A DNA stretch of 64,000 nucleotides from Actinobaculum sp. oral taxon 183 str. F0552 (GTDB taxonomy: Bacteria > Actinomycetota > Actinomycetes > Actinomycetales > Actinomycetaceae): assembly GCF_000466165.1 (NCBI RefSeq), contig NZ_KE951450.1, positions 18,001 through 82,000 of the forward strand, written 5' to 3'. The notes beneath the pieces were generated by a model. It saw nothing but the letters and a program-made list of their open reading frames with translations, searched no databases and had not been told where the DNA came from. Below, piece by piece: positions 53,133 to 62,092 of this stretch (the first letter of the stretch is position 1; every line of letters begins with the position of its first letter). The translations under genes were made by a program, and so were the position numbers.

Positions 53133-54028
53133 CATCCACCCACATGGTCCTCGTCTTCCCGCTGGCGATCGCGGTCGGGTTCATCCTTCCGGTCCAAAGC
53201 GCCATGAACACCCGGCTGAAGGTCTCCGTGGGGACGACGCTCGCCGCCTCCTTCGTCGCCTACGCGCTCGGCACCATCTTCCTGGGCGCGTTCGTAGCGG
53301 CCGGCAGGATGCCCGTCCTCCCCGGGGCGGACGCGCCGTGGTGGTCCTACACCAGCGGCGCCCTCGGCGTGCTCGCCCTCGTCACGGTGATCCTCATCTT
53401 CCCGAAGGTGGGGGCTGTGGAGACCGTCGTGCTGCCCGTGGCCGGGAAGATCGTCTCCGGCCTGCTCATCGACCATTTCGGCTGGTTCAACTCGCCGGTC
53501 CAGCCGATATCCGTCTGGAGGGTCCTCGGCGGCTGCCTGGCCGGGGCGGGCATGATCATCGCCTTCTACGCGCGCGGCCGCGGCTCGGCGAAGCCCGCGC
53601 TCGTGTGGCGGTTCCTGGGCGTCCTCGTGGGCGTGTACGCCGCCGTCCAGGCCGCGGTCAACGGGAATCTCAACAAGGCGCTGGGCTCGTCGATCTCCTC
53701 GGGCCTGATCACCTACGGGACGGGGGCTCTCCTCCTGCTGGTCCTCATGGCCCTCACCTGGCAGTGGCCGAAGCGGCAGGAGCCCGGCCCCGTGTGGATG
53801 TGGCTCGGCGGCCCCGTCGGGGCGCTGTTCGTCGCCGGTATGGCGGGCCTCGTTCCGAAGCTGGGAACGGGGGTCAGTCTGATGGTCGTGCTCATCGGCC
53901 AGCTTCTGGGCTCGATGACCATCGAGCAGTTCGGCCTCTTCGGAGCCCAGAAGACGCCCGTGGGGATCGTCCAGCTCGCCGGCGTGGCCGTGGTGGCCGC
54001 GGGCATGGCCGCGTACTACCTGAGCTGA
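53129..54028 (+). CDS. DMT-family transporter, YdcZ/DUF606 type
   Basis: 299 aa, ten predicted membrane helices as two five-helix repeats: SAMNTRLKVSVGTTLAASFVAY in the first half matches NGNLNKALGSSISSGLITY in the second. This duplicated inner-membrane family is annotated as drug/metabolite transporter; the substrate is unknown. GKIVSGLLIDHFGWF and GQLLGSMTIEQFGLFG are the paired family motifs. Coupled to the glycosyltransferase gene, but no functional link is obvious. Confidence 0.88.
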   Translation: MTSTHMVLVFPLAIAVGFILPVQSAMNTRLKVSVGTTLAASFVAYALGTIFLGAFVAAGRMPVLPGADAPWWSYTSGALGVLALVTVILIFPKVGAVETVVLPVAGKIVSGLLIDHFGWFNSPVQPISVWRVLGGCLAGAGMIIAFYARGRGSAKPALVWRFLGVLVGVYAAVQAAVNGNLNKALGSSISSGLITYGTGALLLLVLMALTWQWPKRQEPGPVWMWLGGPVGALFVAGMAGLVPKLGTGVSLMVVLIGQLLGSMTIEQFGLFGAQKTPVGIVQLAGVAVVAAGMAAYYLS

Positions 54029-54201
54029 AGGCGCGCCTGCCGCGCGGGCGCGGTCCGGTGCGCCCTCACCGCTCCCCCGTCGTCGCCGGGGCTCCGGGCG
54101 CCCGCTCCTAGCCAGCCGCCAGGGGCCGGGGCCGCGGTGACGAGCCGGATGCGGGGAACGCCCAGTATCATCATTGATCCGCCGTCCACACCGAATTGCT
54201 A

Positions 54202-54207
54202 TAGCAT
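54202..54207 (+). promoter_or_regulatory. -10 element placing the start site at the ATG (candidate leaderless mRNA)
   Basis: TAGCAT ends 6 nt before ATG 54214 and no ribosome-binding sequence precedes the ATG. TATAGC at 54200-54205 is an overlapping alternative. Confidence 0.45.
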
Positions 54208-54213
54208 CGGCGC

Positions 54214-55020
54214 ATGGGCCGTCTGTCGTTGGTGTCGTGTTCCGATCCCGTCCAGCCTCCGCCTGCCGGAAGGCTGGGAGAGCTCGTCTCGGCTCTGGCC
54301 GCCGCCGGGTACGATCCGGACGCCGAGGCGATCCGGGAGCTCGGAGCGGACGGCTGGAGACGGGACCCTCGGCGGCGGGCCGGCATGCTCAACCGGGCCT
54401 TCGCCGATCCGGGCGTGGAGGCGGTCGTCGACGTCTCGGGCGGGGACCTCGCCAACGAGGTCCTCTCCTACCTCGACTGGGGGACGATAGCCGCCAACCC
54501 GAAGCCCGTGGTCGGGTACTCCGACTTGACGTGCGTCCTCAACGCGATCGTGGCGCGAACGGGCCGGACGGCCGTCCTGTGGAATGCGATGGCCGGCCTG
54601 CACCGCGGATTCGGCGTTCTCGACGCGGCCCTCGCCGGCGAGACGATCAGGCCCGCGCTCGCCGGGGCCGACGGCGACGCGGACGCCTTCGAGGCGCTCC
54701 CCTGGCTCGGGGGCAACCTCAGGTGTTTCCTCAAACTCGCGGGGACGCGGTACTGGCCGGACCTCGCCGGGGGCGTGCTCCTCGTCGAGTCGTTGGGCGC
54801 TTCGCTGAAGGCTCTCGCCGCCGGCCTGGCGCATCACGCGCATCTGGGGACTTTCGGGAAGGTCGCCGGGATCGCCGTCGGTCAGCTCACCGCCGTCGAC
54901 GAGGCGGGCCAACGCGAGGCGGCTCTGGCCCTCGTGGGCGAATACGCGGGCCGGATCCCGGTGATCGAGGCGCCGGGCCTGGGCCATTCCGCCGATTCGC
55001 AGGCCGCGACGCTCGGGTGA
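54214..55020 (+). CDS. S66-family peptidase (LD-carboxypeptidase/MccF-like)
   Basis: 268 aa. Serine peptidase family S66: nucleophile S103 in VVGYSDLT, Glu in VLLVESLGASL, His in PGLGHSAD, and the VSGGDLANEVL turn replacing the usual RGGYG. LdcA members trim L,D-tetrapeptides during murein recycling; MccF members give microcin C immunity. It is shorter than typical (about 300-340 aa), mainly at the N-terminus, where the usual VAPSG start reads VSCSD. No signal peptide, so cytoplasmic. Ends just before a strong terminator. Confidence 0.8.
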   Translation: MGRLSLVSCSDPVQPPPAGRLGELVSALAAAGYDPDAEAIRELGADGWRRDPRRRAGMLNRAFADPGVEAVVDVSGGDLANEVLSYLDWGTIAANPKPVVGYSDLTCVLNAIVARTGRTAVLWNAMAGLHRGFGVLDAALAGETIRPALAGADGDADAFEALPWLGGNLRCFLKLAGTRYWPDLAGGVLLVESLGASLKALAAGLAHHAHLGTFGKVAGIAVGQLTAVDEAGQREAALALVGEYAGRIPVIEAPGLGHSADSQAATLG

Positions 55021-55059
55021 GCGGCGGGGCGTGGCAGGCTGTGAGCCCCGCACGTTCCA

Positions 55060-55097
55060 CGTGCTCGGCCCCGTCCGAGCAGACGGGGCCGAGCACG
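55060..55097. terminator. perfect 16-bp hairpin between converging genes
   Basis: CGTGCTCGGCCCCGTC (55060-55075) pairs with GACGGGGCCGAGCACG (55082-55097), loop 6 nt, between the S66 peptidase and LPXTG genes. The most stable hairpin noted in the window. Confidence 0.8.
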
Positions 55098-55138
55098 GCA
55101 TCGGAATCGTCGATGAATGCTCCGACGGCCCGGGGGCG

Positions 55139-55894
55139 TCAGTTGAAGCGGCGCCGGTAGGCGAGCAGCCCGCCGCCCACCACGAGGAAGGAGGCCGCGA
55201 CCACGCCGGTGGTCAGCGAGTCCGCGCCGGTCGACGGCAGGGATGAGGCCTGTGCCTGCTTCTTCGCGGGTTTCGTGTCGGGTTTGACGGTGACGTCCAC
55301 CTGGACGTCTCCGCCCGCGTTGATCGTCCCCTCGTTCGCGGTCCCGATCGATTTGGCGTTGACGCCGGGCCTGCCGACCGACTGCAGCGTTCCCGCCCAC
55401 TTGCCGACCTCGGAGGCCCGCTCCTGCGATGAGACGGCGACGGCGCCGGGGTTCGGCGTGCGTGCGACCGGGTTCTGGATGCCGGGGATGACGGGAGAGG
55501 CGCCGCCCGGATCCTTGGACGGCGCCTGCTTGGACGGGGCCGTCGGATCCTCGCGATGCTTGGGGGACGTCGGGCTCGTCGAGGTGGAAGGGCTGGACGG
55601 CTTCGGATCGCCGGAACCGCTCGCGGACGGCGAAGGGGAGGGGTTCGGAGTGGTTGGGGGGTCATCCGAGACGTCGGCATGCTTCCCCTGGGCCGTGGCT
55701 CCCGCCTTGCCGGATGTGGAGGAGGTCGTGCCCGACGGGGAAGGCTTGGTCGACGCGTCGGCCGACTGCTTCGAAGAGCTCGGGGCTGAAGGGTTCGGGG
55801 TTCCAGTGTCGTCGGCAGCCGCCACTCCCGTGGAAAGCCCCGTGACGGTCGCCGCCAGAGCGAATGCGGCGTTCACGTGCGTCAGTCGCTTCAT
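55139..55894 (-). CDS. LPXTG-anchored cell-wall surface protein
   Basis: 251 aa. Signal peptide (about 1-27, FALAATVTGLSTGVAAA). A Pro/Ser/Thr/Lys-rich wall-spanning region (about 28-135) is followed by a small domain (about 140-215; PGAVAVSSQERASEVGKWAG, VDVTVKPDTK). The sorting signal is LPSTG, then a hydrophobic helix and a YRRRFN basic tail. Sortase A would anchor it to peptidoglycan. No adhesin domain recognised. ATG 55894 was chosen so that the signal peptide is N-terminal; a longer frame to 56008 is rejected. Confidence 0.85.
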   Translation of the reverse strand: MKRLTHVNAAFALAATVTGLSTGVAAADDTGTPNPSAPSSSKQSADASTKPSPSGTTSSTSGKAGATAQGKHADVSDDPPTTPNPSPSPSASGSGDPKPSSPSTSTSPTSPKHREDPTAPSKQAPSKDPGGASPVIPGIQNPVARTPNPGAVAVSSQERASEVGKWAGTLQSVGRPGVNAKSIGTANEGTINAGGDVQVDVTVKPDTKPAKKQAQASSLPSTGADSLTTGVVAASFLVVGGGLLAYRRRFN

Positions 55895-56063
55895 CTTCAC
55901 ACCACTTTTCTCAAAATCATTTGTATGAAAGGAAGTGAGCGTTGTCCGATCCGTCAGGACGGACCTGTCACAGTCATCTAGTTTACCCAATCGCATATAA
56001 CACGCCAAGCCGCTGATCGGACTTCGTCCCGCAATCGACCAGGCAGCGCTCCCCGCCTATGAG

Positions 56064-56099
56064 ACGAGTCCCGGGATCTTTGAGATCTCCGGGACTCGT
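56064..56099 (-). terminator. tRNA-Glu/Gln terminator
   Basis: ACGAGTCCCGG (56064-56074) pairs with CCGGGACTCGT (56089-56099), with an inner GATC/GATC extension; 17 nt after tRNA-Glu. Confidence 0.75.
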
Positions 56100-56116
56100 T
56101 CCGAGGAAATGGGCGG

Positions 56117-56192
56117 TGGTACCCCCAGCGGGATTTGAACCCGCGTTACCGCCGTGAGAGGGCGGCGTCCTGGACCACTAGACGATAGGGGC
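56117..56192 (-). tRNA. tRNA-Glu (anticodon CTC)
   Basis: 76 nt including an encoded CCA. Acceptor GCCCCTA/TGGGGGT with a G1-U72 pair as in other actinobacterial tRNA-Glu; anticodon stem CCGCC/GGCGG with loop CTCTCAC; T-arm GCGGG TTCAAAT CCCGC; discriminator A. Confidence 0.93.
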
Positions 56193-56215
56193 AGAGCGAA
56201 AACCCACGTTTTCGC

Positions 56216-56290
56216 TGGCTGGGGTACCAGGACTCGAACCTAGAATGGATGAACCAGAATCACCAGTGTTGCCAATTACACCATACCCCA
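56216..56290 (-). tRNA. tRNA-Gln (anticodon CTG)
   Basis: 75 nt including an encoded CCA. Acceptor TGGGGTA/TACCCCA with discriminator G73; anticodon stem GGTGA/TCATC (one G-U) with loop TTCTGGT; T-arm CTAGG TTCGAGT CCTGG. It lies 23 nt upstream of tRNA-Glu on the same strand, so the two are probably one transcript. Confidence 0.93.
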
Positions 56291-56325
56291 AGGGCTTCGC
56301 CCGCTCACGCCGGCGACAGATATGT

Positions 56326-56355
56326 AGGCTACCCGATTTCCCCGTCCACGACCAA
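56326..56355 (-). promoter_or_regulatory. candidate promoter of tRNA-Gln/tRNA-Glu
   Basis: TTGGTC (56355-56350), 18 nt, TAGCCT (56331-56326) on the minus strand, about 35 nt before tRNA-Gln. Confidence 0.4.
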
Positions 56356-56375
56356 GTCGTCGGGCGTGCGACGCA

Positions 56376-57281
56376 TCACTCCGAGGTGCCGGGAGGCGCC
56401 GGCGCCGACTCCGTCAAACTCCGCGATCGCCTCCGCCTCCTCGACAGGCGCACTGCCGCGTGGACGGCGAGGAACACCAGACCGTAGGCCAGAGCTGTCC
56501 ACGAGGACGTCGGGCGTCCCGTCCAGTACGTGGCGAAGAAGGCGGGAACCGCCACGAGCGCGGCGATCGCCGCGCTCCCCTGCACCAACCGCGGGAAGGA
56601 GTCCGCCACGAGCGCGGCCGTCGCCGCGGGGACGACGACGAAGGCTATGACGAGGACCGCTCCGGCCGTGTAGAACGAGGCGGTCAGGGTCAGCGCGACG
56701 AGGGCCATCGCCGCCCCGCGCAGTCCGCGCACCGGCACGCCCAGGGTCCTGGCGTAGTCCGGGTCGAAGACGACGAGCGCGAGTCTGCGGTGCGTCGCGG
56801 CCAGGAAGAGGACGTTCAACAGGAGCACCGCCCCCATGGCGTAGCAGTAGACCGGCCCGAAGTCCCTGCCGGCGATGATGAGGCGGTCGACGGCCACGAC
56901 GTTGGGGTCGCCCACCAGGACGGCCTCTTCCTGTAGGTGCAGGTGCGAGAAACGCGTGGACAGGAGGATGACGCCGACGGAGAAGAGGCCCGGGAAGACC
57001 AGGCCCTGGGCAGCGTCTCCGGCGACCAGGCCGGTGCGCGAGAGGCCCTCCGCCGAGGCGACGACGACCAGCGCGAGCGCGGCCGCCCCCAGGACGAGCA
57101 GCGGCGAGCCGATCGGCCAGACGATGGCGGCCAGCACGACGCCCGGGAAGGCGGCGTGCCCCATGGCGTCGACCAGCATCGACTGGCGGGAGGTCACGAG
57201 GAAGGCTCCGGGCAGGGCGCACGCCACGGCCGTGACGGCGATGAGGGCCAGCACTCCGGCGGCGTAGGGGGTCAGCGTCAT
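56376..57281 (-). CDS. metal ABC transporter permease (second)
   Basis: 301 aa. ABC-3 family membrane protein (ZnuB/TroC-D type), eight or nine helices. Family segments: SMLVDAMGHAAFPGVVLA, VFDPDYARTLGVPV, and LTASFYTAGAVLVIAFVVVPAATAAL. Last gene of a four-gene operon; ATG overlaps the previous stop (ATGA). It pairs with the neighbouring permease to form a heterodimeric channel. Confidence 0.92.
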   Translation of the reverse strand: MTLTPYAAGVLALIAVTAVACALPGAFLVTSRQSMLVDAMGHAAFPGVVLAAIVWPIGSPLLVLGAAALALVVVASAEGLSRTGLVAGDAAQGLVFPGLFSVGVILLSTRFSHLHLQEEAVLVGDPNVVAVDRLIIAGRDFGPVYCYAMGAVLLLNVLFLAATHRRLALVVFDPDYARTLGVPVRGLRGAAMALVALTLTASFYTAGAVLVIAFVVVPAATAALVADSFPRLVQGSAAIAALVAVPAFFATYWTGRPTSSWTALAYGLVFLAVHAAVRLSRRRRRSRSLTESAPAPPGTSE

Positions 57282-58273
57282 CCGAGCGCCTCCTCGCGCT
57301 CGGCCGGGTCCGGGCGAGCGGGCGGCGTGCTCGCAGGCTCCGGGGCGCCGCCCTCTCCGGCGAGCTCGCGCAGCAGCGCGCGCCGGGCGCTGCGCCTGCG
57401 GAGGGCCCGCACGAGCAGGGATCTCTTCGGGGAGGCGACGAGGGCCACGGCCGCATTGGCGGTGAGCACGAGCACGGTGACCGGACCGGAGGGGACCCTG
57501 CCCGCGCCGACCGAGACGAGTGCGCCGACGACCGAGGCGGCCATCCCGAAGGCGCCGGCCAGCAGGGTCATCGCCCCCAGGGAATTCGTCCACTGCCGGG
57601 CGGCGACGGCGGGGAAGACCACGTATGCGATGACCAGCACGAGGCCCACGGACTTCAACCCGATGACCACGGCGACGACGGTGGCCGCCGTCACGGTCAC
57701 TTCGACCAGTCCGATGGGGCGCCCGAGGACGCGTGCGGCGTCGGGGTCGAAGACGAAGAGCTGGACGTCGCGCCACAGCAGCAGGAGGGCGGCGAGCGCC
57801 GCGCCCGCGAAGGCGGCGGAGACCCGGATGTCGGACCACGTGACCGTCGAGGCGTTGCCGAACAGGTAGTCCTTCAATCCCGCGCGGGAGGAGGGGAAGG
57901 ACCGGGAGTTGATCTCGGCGAGCAGAGCCATCCCGCCGCCGAAGGTGACGGCCAGGACGACGGCCATGGCCGCATCCGGGCCCACGCGGCTGGTGTCGGC
58001 GATGCGCGAGGTGAGCAGGGCGGACAGGACCCCCACGATCGCGCTCACGAGGACGATGACGAGGATCGTGCGCCCGTCGATCCCCAGCAGCGTGACGCTC
58101 ACGAGGAATGCGAGCGTCACGCCGAGCATCGAGGAATGCCCGATGACGTCGGCGATCAGGCTCTGGCGGCGCAGATAGGTGAAAGTGCCCAGGACGCCGC
58201 ACGTGCATCCGATGACCAGCGTCCCGGCGATCACCCGCTGGTAGACGGTCTCCGTCAGGAGGTCGAGGATCAT
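57278..58273 (-). CDS. metal ABC transporter permease (first)
   Basis: 331 aa. ABC-3 family permease. QSLIADVIGHSSMLGVTLAF, FVFDPDAARVLGRPI and SVGLVLVIAYVVFPAVAARQW match the conserved blocks. A C-terminal cytoplasmic extension of about 55 residues (Arg-rich, then Pro/Glu-rich) goes beyond the usual length. ATG overlaps the ATPase gene stop (ATGA). Confidence 0.92.
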   Translation of the reverse strand: MILDLLTETVYQRVIAGTLVIGCTCGVLGTFTYLRRQSLIADVIGHSSMLGVTLAFLVSVTLLGIDGRTILVIVLVSAIVGVLSALLTSRIADTSRVGPDAAMAVVLAVTFGGGMALLAEINSRSFPSSRAGLKDYLFGNASTVTWSDIRVSAAFAGAALAALLLLWRDVQLFVFDPDAARVLGRPIGLVEVTVTAATVVAVVIGLKSVGLVLVIAYVVFPAVAARQWTNSLGAMTLLAGAFGMAASVVGALVSVGAGRVPSGPVTVLVLTANAAVALVASPKRSLLVRALRRRSARRALLRELAGEGGAPEPASTPPARPDPAEREEALG

Positions 58274-59025
58274 TCCCGCCCTCCGTCCGCGCCCGCCCAG
58301 TCCATCGACGAACCGCCGTAGGCGGCGCGCAGATTCTCGGGAACGAGGGTCCGGTCGATCGGCCCGGCTGCGACGAGTTCGACGTTCACCAGGGCCACCC
58401 GGTCGCATATGCGGGTGAGGGTGGACAGGTCGTGGTGGACGAGCATGACCGTGCGGCCCTGCTCCCGCAGGCCGTCGAGGACGCCCATGATCCGACGTTG
58501 GGAGGCGACGTCGATCCCCGCGAAGGGCTCGTCCATGAGGAACAGGTCGGGGTCCTGGGCGAGCACCCTGGCCAGGAACACGCGCTGGCGCTGGCCTCCG
58601 GAAAGCTCGCCGATCTGCCGCCGCTCAAAGCCGTCCATGCCGACCCGTTCGAGCGCTCCGGCCGCGGCCCGCTTGGACTCCCGGCTCGGCCGCCGCCCCC
58701 ACTTCAGGGTCCCGTAGGTCCCCATGAGGACGACGTCGGCGACCGTGGCCGGGAAGTCCCAGTCCACCGAGACGCTCTGCGGCATGTACCCGACCCTGTT
58801 CCTGACCGAGCCGAGGCGCTCGCCGAAGTAGCGGACCTCTCCGGTCAGCCGCGGGATGAGGTCCAGGGCGGCCTTGAGCAGGGTGGTCTTGCCCGCGCCG
58901 TTCGGGCCGACGACGCCCATGGCGGCCCCCGCGGGCACGCTCAGGGTCACGTTCCGCAGGACGGGGACGTCGCGGTAGGCCACGGATAGGCCGTCGATCC
59001 GGACGGCGCAGTCGTCGTCGGTCAC
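58270..59025 (-). CDS. metal ABC transporter ATP-binding protein
   Basis: 251 aa. Walker A GPNGAGKTT, Q-loop in VGYMPQSVSVDWDFP (typical of Zn/Mn importers), signature LSGGQRQRVFLARVLAQ, Walker B LFLMDEPFAGID, H-loop VHHDL. Energises the two-permease importer. GTG 59025 overlaps the stop of the binding-protein gene. Confidence 0.94.
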   Translation of the reverse strand: MTDDDCAVRIDGLSVAYRDVPVLRNVTLSVPAGAAMGVVGPNGAGKTTLLKAALDLIPRLTGEVRYFGERLGSVRNRVGYMPQSVSVDWDFPATVADVVLMGTYGTLKWGRRPSRESKRAAAGALERVGMDGFERRQIGELSGGQRQRVFLARVLAQDPDLFLMDEPFAGIDVASQRRIMGVLDGLREQGRTVMLVHHDLSTLTRICDRVALVNVELVAAGPIDRTLVPENLRAAYGGSSMDWAGADGGRE

Positions 59026-59993
59026 TTCGCGCCGAGCTCCGTCGTGATGGCGTCGACGTTGTTCTGGAAGACGCCGAGGTAGGTGTCCACCGGAGCCTTC
59101 TCCCCCAGGGAGTCCGCGTAGAGCTCCTTGTCGGAGATCCTCACGTCCCAGCCCTTGGCTTTGACCGCTTCCCTGAGGGACTTGACGGCCTGGGGGTTCT
59201 TCAGATTGTCGACGAATATCGCCGGGACTTTCGCCGAGACGATGGTGTTGACGAGCTCCTGGAGCTCGCTGGCGGAGAGTTCGGCCTCCGAGCTGACGAA
59301 GTCCGTCGCGTGGACCTTCAGCCCATAGCGCTTGCCCAGGTAGTTGAAGGCGTCGTGGCCGGTGACCAGGACGCGGTTGGCCTGCGGGATGCTCTCGAAG
59401 CGCTTCTTCGCCTTGGCGTCGATGTCGGCGATCTTCCCGTTGAACTCCTTGGCGTTCTTCTTGTAGGCCTGGGCGTGGGAAGAGTCGAGCTCGGCGAACC
59501 TGTCGCCGATCTGGGTGACGACGTTCTGCCATATCTCGGGGGAGTTCCAGATGTGGGGGTCGTAGAGCTTGTTGCCCTTGTCGTCCTTCTCGGGCCAGTC
59601 GAGCAGCTTGTCCTTCGGCACGCCGGCCCCCACCTCCAGGCCCCTCTTGCCCTGGGCCTTGAGTTTGTCCGTCATGAGCGCCTCCAGGTGCAGGCCGTTC
59701 CACAGCACGAGATCGGCGCCCTGCATGGCCTCGATGTCCTGGGTCGTCGGCTGGTAGGTGTGCGGATCGCCTCCCGGCTTGACCATGGTGGTGATCTTGG
59801 CTCCGGGCGCGATCTGCTTGGCGGCGTCCGCGAGGTATCCGGTGGTGGCGAATACTTTGAGACCCTTGCCCGGAAGCGAGGATCCCGAGCCGGAGCCCGA
59901 TCCGGAGTCGGAGCCTGACGTGCTGCACGCGGTCACGCCCGCGCACAGTGTCAGCGCGGCGAACACCGCCGTGAAACGACGCATGAGCGACAT
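59022..59993 (-). CDS. metal ABC transporter substrate-binding lipoprotein (TroA/ZnuA-like)
   Basis: 323 aa. Lipoprotein signal with lipobox VTAC (Cys23), a Gly/Ser linker, and the cluster A-I fold. Metal ligands are visible: H78 (GGDPHTY), H147 (DPHIWN), H213 (VTGHDAFNYLG) and a late Asp in LYADSLGE. His rather than Glu at the third position favours zinc or a TroA-like Zn/Mn site over the PsaA-type manganese site. A short KDDKGNKLYD loop replaces the His-rich loop of many zinc proteins. AAGGAG precedes ATG 59993. First gene of the operon; candidate metal-regulator sites lie upstream. Confidence 0.92.
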   Translation of the reverse strand: MSLMRRFTAVFAALTLCAGVTACSTSGSDSGSGSGSGSSLPGKGLKVFATTGYLADAAKQIAPGAKITTMVKPGGDPHTYQPTTQDIEAMQGADLVLWNGLHLEALMTDKLKAQGKRGLEVGAGVPKDKLLDWPEKDDKGNKLYDPHIWNSPEIWQNVVTQIGDRFAELDSSHAQAYKKNAKEFNGKIADIDAKAKKRFESIPQANRVLVTGHDAFNYLGKRYGLKVHATDFVSSEAELSASELQELVNTIVSAKVPAIFVDNLKNPQAVKSLREAVKAKGWDVRISDKELYADSLGEKAPVDTYLGVFQNNVDAITTELGAK

Positions 59994-60070
59994 GATGACA
60001 ATCTCCTTCGATTGCGGCGGCGAATGCCGCCGGGTCGAGCGTCAGGTGCGGCCAACCACCCCAGGCGTAA

Positions 60071-60089
60071 TAAGGGAAGCCGCCCCTAA
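60071..60089 (-). promoter_or_regulatory. DtxR-family-like box upstream of the metal ABC operon
   Basis: On the minus strand TTAGGGGCGGCTTCCCTTA matches the DtxR/IdeR consensus TTAGGTTAGSCTAACCTAA at 13 of 19 positions by eye. It lies 78 bp before the operon start, where a metal-dependent repressor would act. Confidence 0.4.
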
Positions 60090-60091
60090 CT

Positions 60092-60111
60092 CAATGGTGC
60101 GCAGACCATTG
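60092..60111. promoter_or_regulatory. 20-bp palindrome next to the DtxR-like box
   Basis: CAATGGT-GCGCAG-ACCATTG: perfect 7-bp arms, 6-nt spacer, immediately upstream of the DtxR-like box. It could bind a second regulator or form part of one compound operator. Confidence 0.45.
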
Positions 60112-60289
60112 TAGCTTTCGACCGCTCGAAAATCGAGAAGAGTTCTCACCCGGAGAGCCGGACTGCGATCCCCGCGGGGATCGCGCCCTCGGTTCGCGCC
60201 TGCGTCGGCGCGGATCCGCGCGTCCGAGCGGCGGGTGTGCACTCGGACCGGCGGCGCTCGGGAGCCGAGGCGGCGGCAGGCGGGGCCTG

Positions 60290-61798
60290 TCAGGCCGCGA
60301 ACCTGCCCAGCAGGCGCCGGATGCGGGCGAGCGTCTCGTCCTTTCCGAGGATCGCCATGGAGTCGACGACGGGAATCGAGACGTTCGTGCCCGTCATGGC
60401 GACGAAGAGCGGAGCGTAGGCCAGGCGGGGTTTCATCGCCATCTCGGTGACGAGCCGCTCGTCGAGCGCGGCCTTGATCGCCGCGGCGTCGCCCCCCTCG
60501 AGCCCTTCGATCGCCTCGGCAGCGCCGGCGAGGGCAGCGGGAGCCGAATCCTTGAGCTTGGCCACGGCCTTCTCGTTGTATACGACGCCCTCGGCGCCGA
60601 CGAAGAGGAAGCGCAGCAGGTCCGGCGCCTCGCCAAGAAGCTGCATGCGGGTCTGCGCCAGAGGCGCGGCGGCGTCGAGGATCCTGCGTTCGGCCTCGGT
60701 CAACCCCTCGTACCCGTCGGAGCCCACGATCCCCTCGCGCGCAAGGAAGGGAACCAGGCGCGAGGCGTAATCGGCGACGTCGAGCCGGCGAATGTGTTCG
60801 GCGTTGATGGCCGTGCACTTCTTCTCGTCGAACCTGGCGGGGTTGGGGTTGACGGCCTCGATCTGGAAGGCGGCGACCATCTCCTCCTTCGTGAACACGT
60901 CGCTGTCCGGGCTGATCGCCCACCCCAGCAGGGCGAGATAGTTGAGCAGCCCCTCGGGGATGACGCCGCGCTCGCGGTGAAGCAGGAGGTTGGATTGCGG
61001 GTCGCGCTTGGAGAGCTTCTTGTTCCCCTCCCCCATGACGTAGGGCAGGTGGCCGAACCGCGGAGTGAACTTCGCGATTCCGAGCTCCTCGAGCGCGCGA
61101 TAGAGCACGATCTGGCGCGGCGTGGAGGAAAGGAGGTCCTCTCCGCGCAGCACGTCGGTGATCTCCATCATGGCGTCGTCGACCGGATTCGTCAGCGTGT
61201 AGAGGGGGTCGCCGTTGGCGCGGACGATGACGTAGTCGGGAACCGATCCTGCCTTGAACGTGATCTCTCCGCGCACGAGGTCAGTGAAGGAGACGTCGGC
61301 GTCGGGCATGCGCATGCGAATGACCGGCTTTCGGCCCTCCGCCCTGTAGGCCGCCTTCTGCTCCTCCGTCAGGTCGCGGTCGAAGCCGTCGTAGCCGAGC
61401 TTCGGGTCGCGCCCGGCGGCTCGGTGGCGCGCTTCGACCTCCTGCGGCGTGGAGAAGGACTCGTAGGCGTAGGCGGCGGCCAGGAGCTTCGCGGCGACGT
61501 CGCGGTAGATCTCTCCGCGCTCGGATTGGCGGTAGGGCCCGTGGGGTCCGCCGACGCCGACGCCCTCGTCCCAGTCGAGTCCCATCCACGTCAGCGAGTC
61601 GACGATCGCGCCGAAGGACTCCTCGGAGTCCCGGGCGGCGTCGGTGTCCTCGATGCGGAAGACGAACGTGCCGCCCACGTGGCGCGCATAGGCGTAGTTG
61701 AACAGGCACGTGCGCACCATTCCCACGTGGGGGGCGCCGGTCGGCGAAGGGCAGAATCGAACGCGGACGTCGGCGCCCGCAGCATTTGTGATAGCCAT
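60290..61798 (-). CDS. gltX: glutamyl-tRNA synthetase
   Basis: 502 aa. Class I synthetase; HIGH-like motif is [18 protein letters not shown]-like motif is [21 protein letters not shown] and PVIRMRMPD are typical GluRS segments. Actinobacteria usually have a non-discriminating GluRS and amidate Glu-tRNA(Gln), so it may also serve the tRNA-Gln encoded nearby. No Shine-Dalgarno precedes ATG 61798; a TACCCT lies 9 nt before it, compatible with a very short or absent leader. Confidence 0.96.
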   Translation of the reverse strand: MAITNAAGADVRVRFCPSPTGAPHVGMVRTCLFNYAYARHVGGTFVFRIEDTDAARDSEESFGAIVDSLTWMGLDWDEGVGVGGPHGPYRQSERGEIYRDVAAKLLAAAYAYESFSTPQEVEARHRAAGRDPKLGYDGFDRDLTEEQKAAYRAEGRKPVIRMRMPDADVSFTDLVRGEITFKAGSVPDYVIVRANGDPLYTLTNPVDDAMMEITDVLRGEDLLSSTPRQIVLYRALEELGIAKFTPRFGHLPYVMGEGNKKLSKRDPQSNLLLHRERGVIPEGLLNYLALLGWAISPDSDVFTKEEMVAAFQIEAVNPNPARFDEKKCTAINAEHIRRLDVADYASRLVPFLAREGIVGSDGYEGLTEAERRILDAAAPLAQTRMQLLGEAPDLLRFLFVGAEGVVYNEKAVAKLKDSAPAALAGAAEAIEGLEGGDAAAIKAALDERLVTEMAMKPRLAYAPLFVAMTGTNVSIPVVDSMAILGKDETLARIRRLLGRFAA

Positions 61799-62079
61799 GA
61801 TGTAACAAGGGTAACGCCCGCGAGCCTGCCGAGGCTTCGCGAAGCCGTGCAACGCCGGGCGCCGTCCGGCGCGACCGCCGGCGATGGCGGCGTCCGCGGA
61901 GGCGAGACCGCCGGCCGTATGCGGCGGTATGTCGTATCGGCGCCGCCCGGAAGCCTTCGCGCCGGATCGCGAGGCCGTGTCGGTCCGGCCGGGTCGGCAG
62001 CCTGAGAGGACGGAGGGAGCGCCAGTCGCCGAGGCGCGACGACCAGCCGCAGAGAGCGCCTGCCCGCGGCGTGAACGCG

Positions 62080-62085
62080 TATGAT
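62080..62085 (+). promoter_or_regulatory. -10 element placing the start site at the ATG (candidate leaderless mRNA)
   Basis: TATGAT ends 7 nt before ATG 62093; no Shine-Dalgarno. An ATG inside the hexamer (62081) is in frame but would require a start upstream of it. Confidence 0.5.
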
Positions 62086-62092
62086 TTCCGCC

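Noticed and set aside
60092-60111. Reading the palindrome near the metal operon as a Zur box
   Set aside because: The arm spacing does not match the AATGATNNTCATT-type core of known actinobacterial Zur sites, so it is listed only as an unassigned palindrome.
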